DNA from: Stentor coeruleus
Taxonomy: Eukaryota > Ciliophora > Heterotrichea > Heterotrichida > Stentoridae
Length of the DNA: 55,261 nt
Reading direction: 5' to 3'
Assembly: GCA_001970955.1 (NCBI GenBank)
Contig: MPUH01000425.1
Span: 1-55,261, forward strand
Shown here in pieces: positions 23,434-33,902 of this stretch. The notes beneath the pieces are model-generated. The model was not told where the DNA came from and did no database searches. It saw only the letters and a program-made list of their open reading frames with translations. Position 1 is the first letter of the stretch. Each line of letters opens with the position of its first letter. Made by a program: the position numbers and the translations under genes.

Positions 23434-24369
23434 ATGGAAACAAATTTTTTAAATCGTATAAGCAAGCTCAAACAAGACCTTAGCGTTTTTTCACACAATC
23501 CGCAAAAATCCGAAGACCTCGCTGCTTACCTTTCGCAATCATTTAAAAAATCTCCAGTCCCTGAAGTGCAGCTTTCCACAAATTCATCTCATTTCAAACA
23601 AATTATCGAAGAAAAACAAACCCGTATAACTGAACTTGAAGATGAGCTCACATATCTTCGAGAAATCTCAAAAACCAAAGAACAAGACTATGTGGCAAAA
23701 TATGAAAAAGCTATCGAATCAATAAAAGCCAACTGTGATGGGCTTATAAACTATTACGAAAACCAGCTTAAAAAATTTAAATTCTATGGAGATGCTGGAG
23801 AACTAGACTCATTACTTGACACTGTAAAATCCTTAGAACAAGAAAACCAAAAACTAAAAAATGATATAAAATCTCAGCAGGCAACATTCAAAAAGGAAAA
23901 AAATGACCTTATACAAGAAATCACAAATATCAAAGAAAAAGCTGTAGAAACTGTTGAGTATTATGAAAATGAATATATGTCGAGATCAGCAAGTCCTTAT
24001 AAACCTCATCAAAAACCATTTGCAAGAAGTATTGAATCTGAAAAAAGCATAGAAATCGAAGAACTCAAAGCTTTAAAAGGCAATCTTGAAAAAGAAATTG
24101 CTAGTTTGCAAAGGAACAAAAATGAATTTGAGAATAAACTTATTGAAAAAAATGAAGAAAAATACTCAAAAGCTGTAAAAACAGCTGAAATGTGGAAAAG
24201 CCGAGCTGATCAATTAGGGATAATGTTTTTTACATTTGTCAGAAAGATGAAAATTGATTTGTATGAAGTTAAAAATATTATTTTATCAAATTTTGAAGAT
24301 ACGATGACTGATACAAGTCGTGATGTTATGAGGTTGTATAAGAAGTATAAAATTGTAAGATCTCATTAG
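23434..24369 (+). CDS. Coiled-coil protein, function unknown
   Basis: The open frame encodes 311 residues, mostly coiled coil (about 50-100, 118-175 and 205-245), with a Ser/Pro-rich break near 188-200 (SRSASPYKPHQKPFARS). I do not recognise a family. The ATG at 23434 is preferred over an upstream TTG. The frame ends in VRSH and TAG. Just beyond, at 24374-24457, another frame continues with a coding-like helical stretch starting MNNIDMYLKEVIRDNQ, so the true C-terminus may be ~33 residues longer if one base at about 24357 is an error. A 15-nt intron GTAAGATCTCATTAG is also conceivable, but it lacks the TA seen in the other introns and would end the protein at once. Confidence 0.7.
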   Translation: METNFLNRISKLKQDLSVFSHNPQKSEDLAAYLSQSFKKSPVPEVQLSTNSSHFKQIIEEKQTRITELEDELTYLREISKTKEQDYVAKYEKAIESIKANCDGLINYYENQLKKFKFYGDAGELDSLLDTVKSLEQENQKLKNDIKSQQATFKKEKNDLIQEITNIKEKAVETVEYYENEYMSRSASPYKPHQKPFARSIESEKSIEIEELKALKGNLEKEIASLQRNKNEFENKLIEKNEEKYSKAVKTAEMWKSRADQLGIMFFTFVRKMKIDLYEVKNIILSNFEDTMTDTSRDVMRLYKKYKIVRSH

Positions 24370-24840
24370 GACAATGAATAATATTGATATGTATTTGAAA
24401 GAGGTTATTAGGGATAATCAAAGATTAAGAAGTGCTAGAAGAAAAGTTAAAAATTAAGTAATAAGAAATGATTTAAGTAGAAGAAAAAAATTTAAGAGAA
24501 GGAAAGTATAATTTAATATATTAGGTGTTATGATTATGTTTATATTGAAGGTTTGAGTTGGTTATATAAAGATATTTTGGGTAATTTTTATATTTTCTTT
24601 ATAAGAAATTATAAGTAATTATGAAAAAATGGGATTTTTTATTGATGATTATATTTAATTAGTACTATCGAGGATTTTTAAGTATGCATGCTTTTTAAAT
24701 ATAGATAAAGTTACTTAAATATGAAAAGTCTTTAATGCATGATTTTAATTTATCATAACAATTTCACCATCAATTTTATAATTAAATTTTGCTTTTCAAA
24801 AGGTAGGAGAAAAAATTGAATGTAAGGAATTCGTAATAAT
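24370..24840. other. Spacer between two coiled-coil genes
   Basis: About 470 bp. The first ~90 bp may be the frameshifted end of the preceding coiled-coil gene. The rest is AT-rich without a frame, tRNA or repeat that I can support. Confidence 0.5.
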
Positions 24841-26241
24841 ATGTCACAAGATTCAGAAGAGGTGGGGGATAAATTGGACCGGTTAAATTTAGCAATAAAC
24901 CAGCTTATGGTTGATCTTGATGATGCAAAATTGCATACATCTAGAATGTCTATGTTTTCATCTATACAGCAATCATTTTGCGAGAACTATGAAGAATTTG
25001 ATGAAGATGATGATAATATTTGTGCTGAGGAAGTGCCAGAATATTTCCTAGACAAATTCCAAGATTTATTGACTGAAATTGACCGCTTAAACATGCGAAT
25101 TGAAGATTTCTGTGCCGAAAAATGCAGAAGGCCCGAAACAAATATTGATATTTATTTAAACAAAGACCAAATAAAAAGTTTGCATGACAATCTTGGAAAT
25201 TTACTCTCTGAAACTAATCAAAATACTATCTTTAAACTTAATAATGAATCATTAAGTATTGGAGCAATAAAGATAGAATATGATGATACTGTTGAGCGAA
25301 TACGCCAACTTGAAATAGAAAACATCAATCTTCGTTCACAAATGCTAAGCAGCACAATAAAAAAACCTAGAAATTCACCATCTGAGTTTTCAGAATACAG
25401 CAAACTTGTGTCCATGAAAATAGAACTTGAAATGAAATCCTTAGAAATCACTCGTAAAGAACAAGAACTTCAGCAATCCCAAGAAGAATTCATCTGTAAA
25501 AATTCCCAAGCTGAAATGTTAATACACGAATATAACAGCAAGCTTGAAGAATTAAAAAATAATAACACTCATCAAAACCGGATACTAAGAAAAAACCCAA
25601 GTCAAGATGTAACAAGAACTCGATCTCCGATATCAATACTTTATCCAAATTCTATATCATTTATGAATGAATTACTTAATACAAGGCAAGAAATTGAAGC
25701 AAAATTAGCTATTATAGAAAAAGTTATAAAGAAAAAGTATAAGAAAAAAACTCTTCAAGCGCCAAAAGGAAAACTTAGACAAGCATCAGGGAATTTTGAA
25801 GAATTTAAAGCAAGAGAGCAGAAGTTCTTGGAAAAACTGAAAAAGTATCAGAGTTTCCCTAGCAAGGAAAAGTTTATTATGAAGTATTTGATGGAACAAC
25901 AAGAATTCCTTAATGAGAAATATGAAGAGTTGAGGAAATATGAAATATCGCTACAAGATACTTGGATTGGGTCTAATGAACAACCCAATGCGATTGATGC
26001 TGCAAAAAAAGCTTCTGCTTGTTATTATAATAAGATAAATGAGTTAAAACGGAGTAGAGAGATAGTTGAAGAAAAGTACTTAAAACTTAATAAACTCAAA
26101 GAAACTATTAAAAAAGGCAATATTAAACTTCAAGAAAACAGACGAAAAGTTATTAATGAAAGGCAGAAACTGCAAAAAGAAATTTCTGACCTAGAAAAAT
26201 ACTTTCGAGTTATCTCGAATCTCCATAATAAAAACTTATAA
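24841..26241 (+). CDS. Coiled-coil protein, function unknown
   Basis: The 466-residue protein has an acidic stretch near residue 55 (EEFDEDDDNICAEE). Long coiled coils lie at about residues 75-115, 145-245, 275-305 and 310-465, with a Pro/Ser break near 178-185. I recognise no family. Charge pattern and neighbours suggest a cytoskeletal or ciliary structural protein, which is inference. The ATG at 24841 is the first in frame. The stop TAA ends at 26241, two bases before the stop of the opposite-strand gene. Confidence 0.75.
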   Translation: MSQDSEEVGDKLDRLNLAINQLMVDLDDAKLHTSRMSMFSSIQQSFCENYEEFDEDDDNICAEEVPEYFLDKFQDLLTEIDRLNMRIEDFCAEKCRRPETNIDIYLNKDQIKSLHDNLGNLLSETNQNTIFKLNNESLSIGAIKIEYDDTVERIRQLEIENINLRSQMLSSTIKKPRNSPSEFSEYSKLVSMKIELEMKSLEITRKEQELQQSQEEFICKNSQAEMLIHEYNSKLEELKNNNTHQNRILRKNPSQDVTRTRSPISILYPNSISFMNELLNTRQEIEAKLAIIEKVIKKKYKKKTLQAPKGKLRQASGNFEEFKAREQKFLEKLKKYQSFPSKEKFIMKYLMEQQEFLNEKYEELRKYEISLQDTWIGSNEQPNAIDAAKKASACYYNKINELKRSREIVEEKYLKLNKLKETIKKGNIKLQENRRKVINERQKLQKEISDLEKYFRVISNLHNKNL

Positions 26242-26243
26242 TT

Positions 26244-27374
26244 TTAGCTTTTACATCTATTACGTTTTTTCTTCAAATCTTCAGTACTTTTCTTAGCTAG
26301 TTTTATAGTGTTTTCCTTAATATTTTCTTTATTACTATCTTTTGTGTTTTCTTTATTACAATTCGGTTTAATATTTATCTTTCTTGGCTTAGGAACAAAA
26401 GGAGAAATATTACAACAAGTCGCAATTTTTGCTTTTTTTATAGCAGTATGACTTCTTGTAAGCTTACTAATACCTTTAAGATTAGTAATTGTATTATGTA
26501 AATTTTGATCTTTTATATCATAATTTTCACTACCTGAGCTTAATGGTTTTTTTGAGTCATTTTGGTCATCATAAGGTGTAGCTCTTAAGGTTTTAGAGCT
26601 GTTTTCCATTAGTTCTGAACTTTTTCTTGATGTAAATGCAGGATTTGTACAATCTGGAGTTAAACTTGATTGATAATGTTGAAGAGGGTTTTGAGTTTCA
26701 AGGATTTTTGCTGCGGAAATATAAAAGTTGAGAAGTTCAGACATGGAAATTTTGTCTGATTCAAGTTTTTGGATTTTAGATATGTAGCGTTTTGTTCGGG
26801 AACGGAGGATTTCAAGTTTGCTTATTAGGTAGTTGTAAGCGTGGAAATCGATTTTGACTGCCTTTTTAGAACTGTCGAAAGAGTCTCCACAGATGTCTTC
26901 GCTTATGTATATAAGTTTTTCAACCATATTTTCATGAATTCTGATTCTGCCTTTAAGCCGTTTTATTTCTTCTTTAAGTCCACTTATTTTCTCATTTTCA
27001 AACTCTAAATTCGTTGCTTTAATTTCTTCTCTCAATTCCACGTTTTGTTTAACATATTTTTTACACTCACTTTTTAGTTCTGAAATTGTTTTGTTTAATT
27101 CAATTATTTTTAATTTGTCTTGATTAGAATTATCATTATTATCAGTTTGTGTTTCTTTAGTCTGATATAATGTTGTATATAAAGATTCATATGTGATCAT
27201 TTGATATTGTATTGAAGTCAGTTCTTCATTAGGAGTATTTTCACCTATAGATTTCGAAGGGTATTCTTCAATAATAGAATCAAGGGCTGAATTTAATGAG
27301 CCTGCTGGGAAAAAAAGTTCATGGCGAAAGGAAGGTGAATTTGAATTTATGTGTTCTTCATATAAAAATGACAT
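26244..27374 (-). CDS. Coiled-coil protein, function unknown
   Basis: The 376-residue protein has an unstructured N-terminus and a coiled coil at about residues 88-155. A second helical region follows at 165-235. The C-terminal ~140 residues are a basic, low-complexity tail ending in repeated Asn-Lys-Glu and Lys/Arg clusters, such as KDSNKENIKENT. No family is recognised. The tail could bind microtubules or nucleic acid by charge, which is inference. The stop TAA lies 2 bp from the stop of the convergent gene, so the two 3' UTRs must overlap. Confidence 0.72.
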   Translation of the reverse strand: MSFLYEEHINSNSPSFRHELFFPAGSLNSALDSIIEEYPSKSIGENTPNEELTSIQYQMITYESLYTTLYQTKETQTDNNDNSNQDKLKIIELNKTISELKSECKKYVKQNVELREEIKATNLEFENEKISGLKEEIKRLKGRIRIHENMVEKLIYISEDICGDSFDSSKKAVKIDFHAYNYLISKLEILRSRTKRYISKIQKLESDKISMSELLNFYISAAKILETQNPLQHYQSSLTPDCTNPAFTSRKSSELMENSSKTLRATPYDDQNDSKKPLSSGSENYDIKDQNLHNTITNLKGISKLTRSHTAIKKAKIATCCNISPFVPKPRKINIKPNCNKENTKDSNKENIKENTIKLAKKSTEDLKKKRNRCKS

Positions 27375-27927
27375 TCGAATATATTATAAGGCGGAATTAT
27401 GATATTAAAATTTTATTTGTTATAATTGGAAGATAGAATAATTTACGGTATTGAGTTTTGTGTAGATTAAGGTTATAGGATACTTTGATTGGTTTAGATT
27501 TTAATTTTGTAGTGGAAATTTGTCTACCGGCATTTTTGATGAAGAGTTTATTTTTGTGATTTAGTAGTTGATTGGTTATGATTTTTGTTTTTTTTTTGAG
27601 TGTTGTGTGTGATAGTGAAGTAGGAGTTTATAATAGTGAATTGTTTGTGATTGAAAAGTTTTATTTGTATTAAATTTAAATTAATTTAGTTTTAAAAATA
27701 TTTGAGATAAAAGATTATATAATTTATCTTTAAAACTAATAACAAAAAGCTTGCAAGAGTTTTTCATTAAAGTTAAAATACATGATGCATAAGAGATATA
27801 CTCTTTAAGGAAAAATCTTCTTTAATTTTCTGAGATTCAAAATTTACTTTTTGTCAATAATATTTCTAATCATAATATATATCATTATCCAATATATTTT
27901 TTATAAATTCTATTAACCTATAATTAA
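27375..27927. other. Spacer between two minus-strand genes
   Basis: About 550 bp. The left ~290 bp, upstream of the coiled-coil gene on the minus strand, are strongly G- and T-rich on the + strand. The right part is A/T-rich. No gene or RNA is visible. Confidence 0.55.
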
Positions 27928-30900
27928 CTAATAAACTGTATTCCTTTCAACCCATCCAATTTTGCCAGTTCCAAGTTCTTTATTCTTTTCAGATTGGTGT
28001 CTGATAATTAATTTCCTAATCTCTTCATAAGAAATAATCAAAATAAAGAAAGGAAAGGCTGGGAAGAAGAAATGCAGAAGATGAATTTTTCTACCACCTA
28101 AACCTGTGTCAAGTCCAGGTGTATAAGCTATGAAAATTCCTAATAAAGTTTCAAAAAGCATCCCTTGCCATGAAACTTTATTTCTTAGTCCGTGATGAAA
28201 TATTGATACTCTTTTGGTTTTGACAACAATAACATTTGCCCATTGAGCAACAATTATTCCTAAAAAGTATGCGAATTGAGCGAATTTTAAGGCTTCAGTT
28301 GTATAACACACATTATAGTTATTGATTGAGGATTTGTCGCCAGGGTATTGGCATTCATTCCAATCCTTAACCTTATAAAACCATATTCTTAAATCATAAG
28401 TTGCATCATTTGTCGAAGTCCAGTCCACAGCAACTCCATCATAATCAGGATTTCCAACATTAGTATTCCCATTATACTTATGATTTGGGTCATAAACATC
28501 AGTATCTTTAGGCTTAGTCCCATCTGTTGACAAAGCAAGAAACCAAAGAGTCTTAGGTAAAAATCCATAATCATGCATAACAGTAAAATAAACCATAAAC
28601 CCAGCCATACACTGAAATATTCCCATAATAGGATAAGAAAAGCATATAAGCTTCATTGTCACAAGATGATCAGTTTGAGCATTTCTAGGTTTTCTAAACA
28701 TAATATCCAATTCTGGATATTCATATGCTAAAGATATTGCGGGCCACATATCTGTACCAAGACAAATAACAATCATAAGCACTGGGGACAATGGAACTGG
28801 AATCTGGAAAATAACTAAAGCCAAAAACGGTAGTAATTCAGGGATATTAGGAGTTAAAGCATAAGCTATAGACTTACCAAGATTATCAAAAATTTTTCTC
28901 CCTTCTTCAACTCCATCAACAATTGATGCAAAATTATCATCCATAAGAAGCATATCAGCAGCATCTTTAGCAACATCACTACCAACAATAGCCATAGCAA
29001 TACCAATATCAGCTTTATTTATAGCTGGACTATCATTAACACCATCACCAGTTACAGCTACAATATGACCTAATTTCTGAGAACAGTCTACAATCATGAA
29101 TTTCTGAGCTGGAGATGTTCTGGCAAAAACTATTTCTTTTTTATGGAGAAGCATTGTGAAACGTTGCTCTTCAAAAGGTAAATCTTTATCTTCTTCAACA
29201 TATTTTGATAGTTCTTCACCATGAACGGCTTCACTGTTTTAGATGCGGTTATTATTGAGACTTGTCTAGCTATAGCTATAGCTGTAAGAGGTTGATCACC
29301 TGTTACCATGACAACTTTGATACCTGCGAAATGGCAAGATTCAACTGCTTCTTTAACACGCATCTTAGGTGGATCTTCTAATGCACTTAACCCAATAAAA
29401 GTAAGTCCCATTAAAGGAAAGTTAGGTCCTTCTTTTCTTGCAGGGTCAAAAACATAGTCTTGTCCATAAATATCGCAAGGCAGCCACATCATAGCATATC
29501 CAAGTACTCTTCTTCCTTGTCCTCCATATAATTTATTTGTTGATCTAAACGAAATTTCATGTTCATCATTTTTATAAACCTCTTCTCCATTTATCATAAT
29601 CTTATCACACCTTTCCCAAATCTGCTCAGGTGCTCCTTTCATAAATAACAGACAATCATCTTCATGCTCAGGTGGGGCAAAGTCCATTGGTTCATGTATT
29701 GTTATTGCGTATTTATTAGCTGAATTGAATGGAATTTCTCCTCTTAACCCTTCTCTAAATACAATAGGGTATTTTTCTCTAAGTTCATCAATATCTTTAA
29801 TCGGATGGAAGAATTTTATCATAGCAGTTTCGCTTGCATCTCCACCCATAACTGGCCATGTTTTAATGCTTTGTGATAATATTTTTTCTTTATAGGCTTT
29901 TATTATATCTTCAGATTCATCTTCAGGTAGTTGATTACCTTGTTTGNAGGCTTTTATTATATCTTCAGATTCATCTTCAGGTAGTTGATTACCTTGTTTG
30001 TCTTTTAGGAGTTTTTGATCTGGCATGAAGTTCCATTTGGTTTTGTTGTTGAGAGTTGCACAGTGGAGCATGTAGCTGAATGTTTTATCACAGATATTGT
30101 AACCTAAATTTTCAACATCTTCTCTACGTTCATAGTTTATAACTTCTCTTGGGTTTAAATCATACCATAAAGCAACAATTGTCATTTTATTTTCTGTAAG
30201 AGTTCCTGTCTTATCCGAACATATACAAGTTGTAGAACCTAAAGTCTCAACAGATTGAAGATTTTTTACCAAAACCTTTTTTTCTGCCATTTTCTTGGCT
30301 GTTATAGTCAAGCTGATAGTAACTGTAATCATAAGTCCCTCTGGAACATTAGCGACAATAATTCCAATTGTGTTGACCATGTTCGTAACAATATCATAGC
30401 CAATTAGTAAGCCAGCAATAAAGAAAATAATCCCAAAGGAAAAAGCTATAACACTGATGATTTTTATAAATCTGGCAATTTCTTTTCCAAGAGTTGTCTC
30501 AGTAGATTCTCCAACATTAGCTAGTTTTGCTATGCAACCAATAACAGTCCTGTCTCCAGTAGAAATAACAATTCCTTTGCCTGACCCTTGGAATATCGAA
30601 GTTCCAAAAAAAGCAAGGTTTTTAGTTTCAAGAGGATTTTTCTGATTAGTGCACTCTACCTTCCTTTCTTGAGGTTCCGACTCCCCAGTTAGCGAAGAAT
30701 TATCCACTTTCAAATTGCTCGATTCCAAAATTCTTACATCTGCCGGAATCTTAGCTCCTGTCTTTAATAGTACAATATCCCCAGGGACCAAAAACGAAGA
30801 CTCCATTTCCTTTTCTTTACCGTCACGAATAGCAATTGTCACAGGAGGGATCATATTTTTAAACCCAGCCATAATAGCAGAAGATTTCGATTCTTGGTAA

Positions 30901-31391
30901 AATGTAAAACATGAGCTCAGAATCACAACACAAGCTAAGACAATCCCTAAATACAAGTTTGATGGATCAGTTGGTGTAAGCCCATAAACAATTAAGCATA
31001 AGAAAGAACCTGCCCAGAGTAAAAGACAAAACCATCCTACTAATATCTTGAGAAACACGCAATACCAAGGCAAGGATTTTTTCTCAGTTAGCTTGTTTGG
31101 ACCTACAACGTTTAGCTTGTTATTTGCTTGCTGTTCGGTAAGCCCTCGGATCAAATCAGTCTCTAAACTACTACTTAATTGCTCTAATGGGACAATGTGC
31201 TCAGTCATAGATCGGAAGGCTTCAGTGTCGCTAGCTACAAAGTCTTTTTCCTTTTTTTGCTTAGCGGCTTTGTCTTTTCCTTTACCGATATGCTCTTTTC
31301 TGTATTTATCACTGTTTTCTGAAAGCTCTATTTGTTGCTTCAGCTTCTCGAAGCCTATTACGAATGATGAATTCACCCTTCTAATAGCCAT
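27928..31391 (-). CDS. P-type ATPase, type IIC (Na+/K+-ATPase alpha-like), broken by a join and one frameshift
   Basis: With one copy of the 53-bp repeat at the N (29947) removed and one missing base restored in the A run at 29237-29240 (+ strand T run), the product is about 1136 residues. It shows VPGDIVLLKTGAKIPADVR and TGESEP (actuator domain), VANVPEGL (M4), DKTGTLT with phosphorylated Asp393, MVTGDQP, TGDGVNDSPA and the C-terminal IGWVERNTVY that matches the animal WVEKETYY end. This places it in the Na+/K+- and H+/K+-ATPase group. Several ion-site positions differ from animal pumps: Pro for Ser775, Cys for Asp804 and Asn for Asp926 (pig alpha-1 numbering). Transported ions are therefore uncertain. 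No beta subunit gene is seen nearby. The stop is TAG. Confidence 0.9.
29237..29240 (-). other. Likely one-base deletion in the P-type ATPase
   Basis: The upstream frame runs through IARQVSIITASK and then becomes nonsense. The correct sequence resumes one base out of phase at EAVHGEEL and continues to the stop. Restoring one A to the four-A run (four T on the + strand) reconnects them. No GT...AG intron of suitable length fits. A sequencing or assembly error is most likely. Confidence 0.75.
29894..30000. repeat. Duplicated contig ends around the single N at 29947
   Basis: Bases 29894-29946 and 29948-30000 are an identical 53-bp sequence with one N between them, inside the nucleotide-binding domain of the P-type ATPase. 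Removing one copy keeps the frame. Confidence 0.9.
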
Positions 31392-32170
31392 TTATAACAG
31401 AATTATGCTATGGTAGCAAAAATCAATCAATTGAGTTACGCTTTTAAATGATTGATAAACTCATGATAGTATGCATGATTATGCTTGTTAGAAACACAAT
31501 CATCGCTATATCTCAATTTTTTTTCATATCTTTACATTTATGAACAATTCTTTAGTGATAATTTGACGCTAAGCTATATATAAAAATAAACTTATCATCA
31601 CTTAAATTTCAAGATTCTATTTAGTTTCATGTATTCTAATTTAAGATTAAACTAAATTTAATTATGCTATAAAAATCACCTTTGAATATCTTGAATTTCC
31701 ACAAATTAATCAAAACTATAAACTACACCTATTTTTATCTAATTATTGTAATTACTAATCAGTTTAATTTTATATTTTGTAAATCTTCATAAACTATATT
31801 TTTCAAAAGACTTCCTTTGCATATTTCATATGAATCCAGCCTATGATCTTAGCTAAACTTTTGAGTTTAAAAAAAAGTGTTCTACTAAGCTTAACCTGAT
31901 AAAAAAAAAAATTTTTATCACACAAACTTTTGTTTCTTATAGTATTTTACTATATTAATATCATGTACTAGTATTAAGTTTTATGTCTCAAAGGTCTGAG
32001 TAATTTAAGAAAAACTTAAAAATCTTATTGTATTTTGATTTCCCATCTATGCTTTATTTACCATTCTGCCTAGCGAAAAAAGGATTTGATTCTGGTTTAT
32101 ATTAGATGAAAAATTCTAAATATTATCTCAATATCATCTTTATATAATAGCTTAAACTCTTACAATAATT
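31392..32170. other. Divergent intergenic region
   Basis: About 780 bp between the start of the P-type ATPase (-) and the hidden three-exon gene (+). It is AT-rich. A perfect 9-bp inverted repeat (TGATAAAAA/TTTTTATCA, 31897-31920) is visible but could be chance in such sequence. No further exon is supported; the frame upstream of 32171 has a TAA at 32153-32155. Confidence 0.5.
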
Positions 32171-32848
32171 ATGCTATTTAGTGTCCTCAAAAGAGCAATC
32201 AACAATTCGCATTTATCTTTTATGCCTTCCAACAAATCAGAACAGAAATTATTAGAAAAAATCCTTATTTCAGTACATTTTACATAGTGCATTACAGTGA
32301 AAACTGGATGTTTAAAGATAAACTACAGAGAATTTAAAAAGTTTTCTATAGAAGAACGCAATAAAGCTTTATCACATTTTTCTTGGTTTTTATCTGGAAA
32401 ACACTTCTCAGAATATAATGCTGTAATTTTTATATAGGATAAAGCGAGGATATTTTTAGAAAAGGATGCAAAAGAATACATGAGCTTATCTTTACCAAAT
32501 AAACTTCTTATAAGTAAAAATACTAAGAAAGAAGTTGAGTTAAGATTGGATTGCTATTACAAAAGAGAGAAAAGCATGGAAATTGAATTAGATAAGTCGA
32601 AGAGTATTGAATTTGATGATATTTTTGTAGGGAATTTAGATGTTTTTACCCCATCTACAAAGTGTTGTATCAGATATCCATCTGCTTTTGCTTATAGTAA
32701 TACAATAGAATTTGTCCTGCCAGAAGTTGTTTATTCATCGCGAATAATTGCACGTCATCAATCAGATGAAGCTTTTAGTTTCTGTGACCCTAAATTCAAA
32801 CTTTTACTTTTGTTTCGACCACCACGCAAACTTAATATATTCATTTAA
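32171..32848 (+). CDS. Three-exon gene of unknown function
   Basis: An open frame from 32480 can be extended upstream through two 15-nt introns (32423-32437 and 32273-32287), each of which removes an obstacle in frame. The exons are 32171-32272, 32288-32422 and 32438-32848. The product is about 215 residues; a shorter start at 32222 is possible. The middle exon has coding-like helical sequence (FKKFSIEERNKALSHFSWFL). The C-terminal half looks beta-rich, with several Arg/His and three Cys. I recognise no family, signal peptide or membrane segment. The stop is TAA. The Frag1-like gene starts 193 bp downstream on the same strand. Confidence 0.7.
32273..32287 (+). other. 15-nt intron 1 of the three-exon gene
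   Basis: GTACATTTTACATAG lies between complete codons and contains the in-frame TAG that would otherwise stop translation. It has TA at positions 9-10 like the other introns. Confidence 0.75.
32423..32437 (+). other. 15-nt intron 2 of the three-exon gene
   Basis: GTAATTTTTATATAG lies between complete codons, GCT and GAT, and ends in an in-frame TAG. It fits the window's intron pattern exactly. Confidence 0.8.
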
Positions 32849-33041
32849 AGTAAGATTTACTTCCTTTTTATTAATATTCTCATTATTCTAGTATATTTCA
32901 AAAATAAATCTTCACAAATATCATTTTCTCAATATTTTAACACTAATATTATTTAATACCCATCATATTTTTATAAACACACCAACATAATCCCTAAAAC
33001 TCATGCCTCCCTAATCCTAATAACAAAAAAACCCAAAATAA

Positions 33042-33740
33042 ATGGAATCTCTCACACTTAAAGTGCCAAAATCCAAGGCAAAAAACATCCTCTCATTCCT
33101 TCTCCCAACTTCACAGTTCTTTTTCATCTCAGGCTGTATTATGGAATTATTACTCGCTATAAATATTATCTGGTCTTGCTCTAGCACATTTACATGTTCT
33201 GAATTCCTTCCAACAATATCTTATCTTACTTGTTATCGAGGACATGACAGATTATTTTGCGTAACAATGGTATATTGGTGCTTTATTTTATTACTTTTCA
33301 GCATAATTTCTTACTTGAACTTAAAAACTGATTCTTACTATACAAATGTTTTTATGCTTTTAATTGGTATAGTAATAGCTCTTATAAATCCAGCTTTAGC
33401 GGTATTAGATGAAGCTAATACATCTTATTATGTAAAGACTGAAAAAGTACATGCAGGACTTATGATTGGGTTGATTTTAGCAAGTCTTGTTTGGCTTTAT
33501 ATAACAACTTTATCGAGTAAGCTTACTCAGTTTGTTCATAAATATATTATTGTTGGGCTTGTGCTACTGTTGTGGAGTATGGCTCAATGGTTTTATGCGG
33601 AAAGAGGAGGAGTAGTTTTTAATTACTTTGTTGAGGCTGTAAGCGAATGGATTGTTGTTACTTTAGCAGTGTTTATTCCTTATGTTTATGCAGGGTGCTT
33701 TGAAAATGTTAGTGTTAGTACTAAGTACAAGAATAAATAA
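33042..33740 (+). CDS. Six-helix membrane protein, Frag1/DRAM/Sfk1-like
   Basis: The 232-residue protein has about six hydrophobic segments (roughly residues 25-45, 75-95, 100-120, 138-157, 163-182 and 200-220). The first loop after helix 1 contains FLPTISYLTCYRGHDRLF. Helix 6 is preceded by a Glu-Trp pair (EAVSEWIVVTL). Both features resemble the Frag1/DRAM/Sfk1 family, whose members act in GPI-anchor remodelling, autophagy or lipid distribution. The match is by eye and the specific role is unknown. The ATG at 33042 directly follows AAATA. The stop is TAA. Confidence 0.55.
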   Translation: MESLTLKVPKSKAKNILSFLLPTSQFFFISGCIMELLLAINIIWSCSSTFTCSEFLPTISYLTCYRGHDRLFCVTMVYWCFILLLFSIISYLNLKTDSYYTNVFMLLIGIVIALINPALAVLDEANTSYYVKTEKVHAGLMIGLILASLVWLYITTLSSKLTQFVHKYIIVGLVLLLWSMAQWFYAERGGVVFNYFVEAVSEWIVVTLAVFIPYVYAGCFENVSVSTKYKNK

Positions 33741-33902
33741 CTTAGAATAGTTAGTATGCTATTTTGTATTCAAATTGGTGTTTTTTGGTTCTATTTTTCT
33801 ATAGGAAAAAGTGTTATTTTTTGTATAAAACAGGGTATAAGATTAGGGTGTTATTTTTAAAAAAAGTATTTACTATCAAACTATAATCTATTCTATTATA
33901 AA

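Noticed and set aside
24355..24369. A sixth 15-nt intron, GTAAGATCTCATTAG
   Set aside because: It lacks the TA at positions 9-10 seen in the other five, and splicing would reach a TAA after three codons. An indel is a simpler explanation.
30457..31416. + strand frames opposite the P-type ATPase
   Set aside because: They are antisense to a strongly conserved coding region and show no independent features.
31897..31920. AT-rich inverted repeat TGATAAAAA/TTTTTATCA
   Set aside because: In sequence this AT-rich such stems are common by chance. There is no neighbouring motif or transcript evidence.
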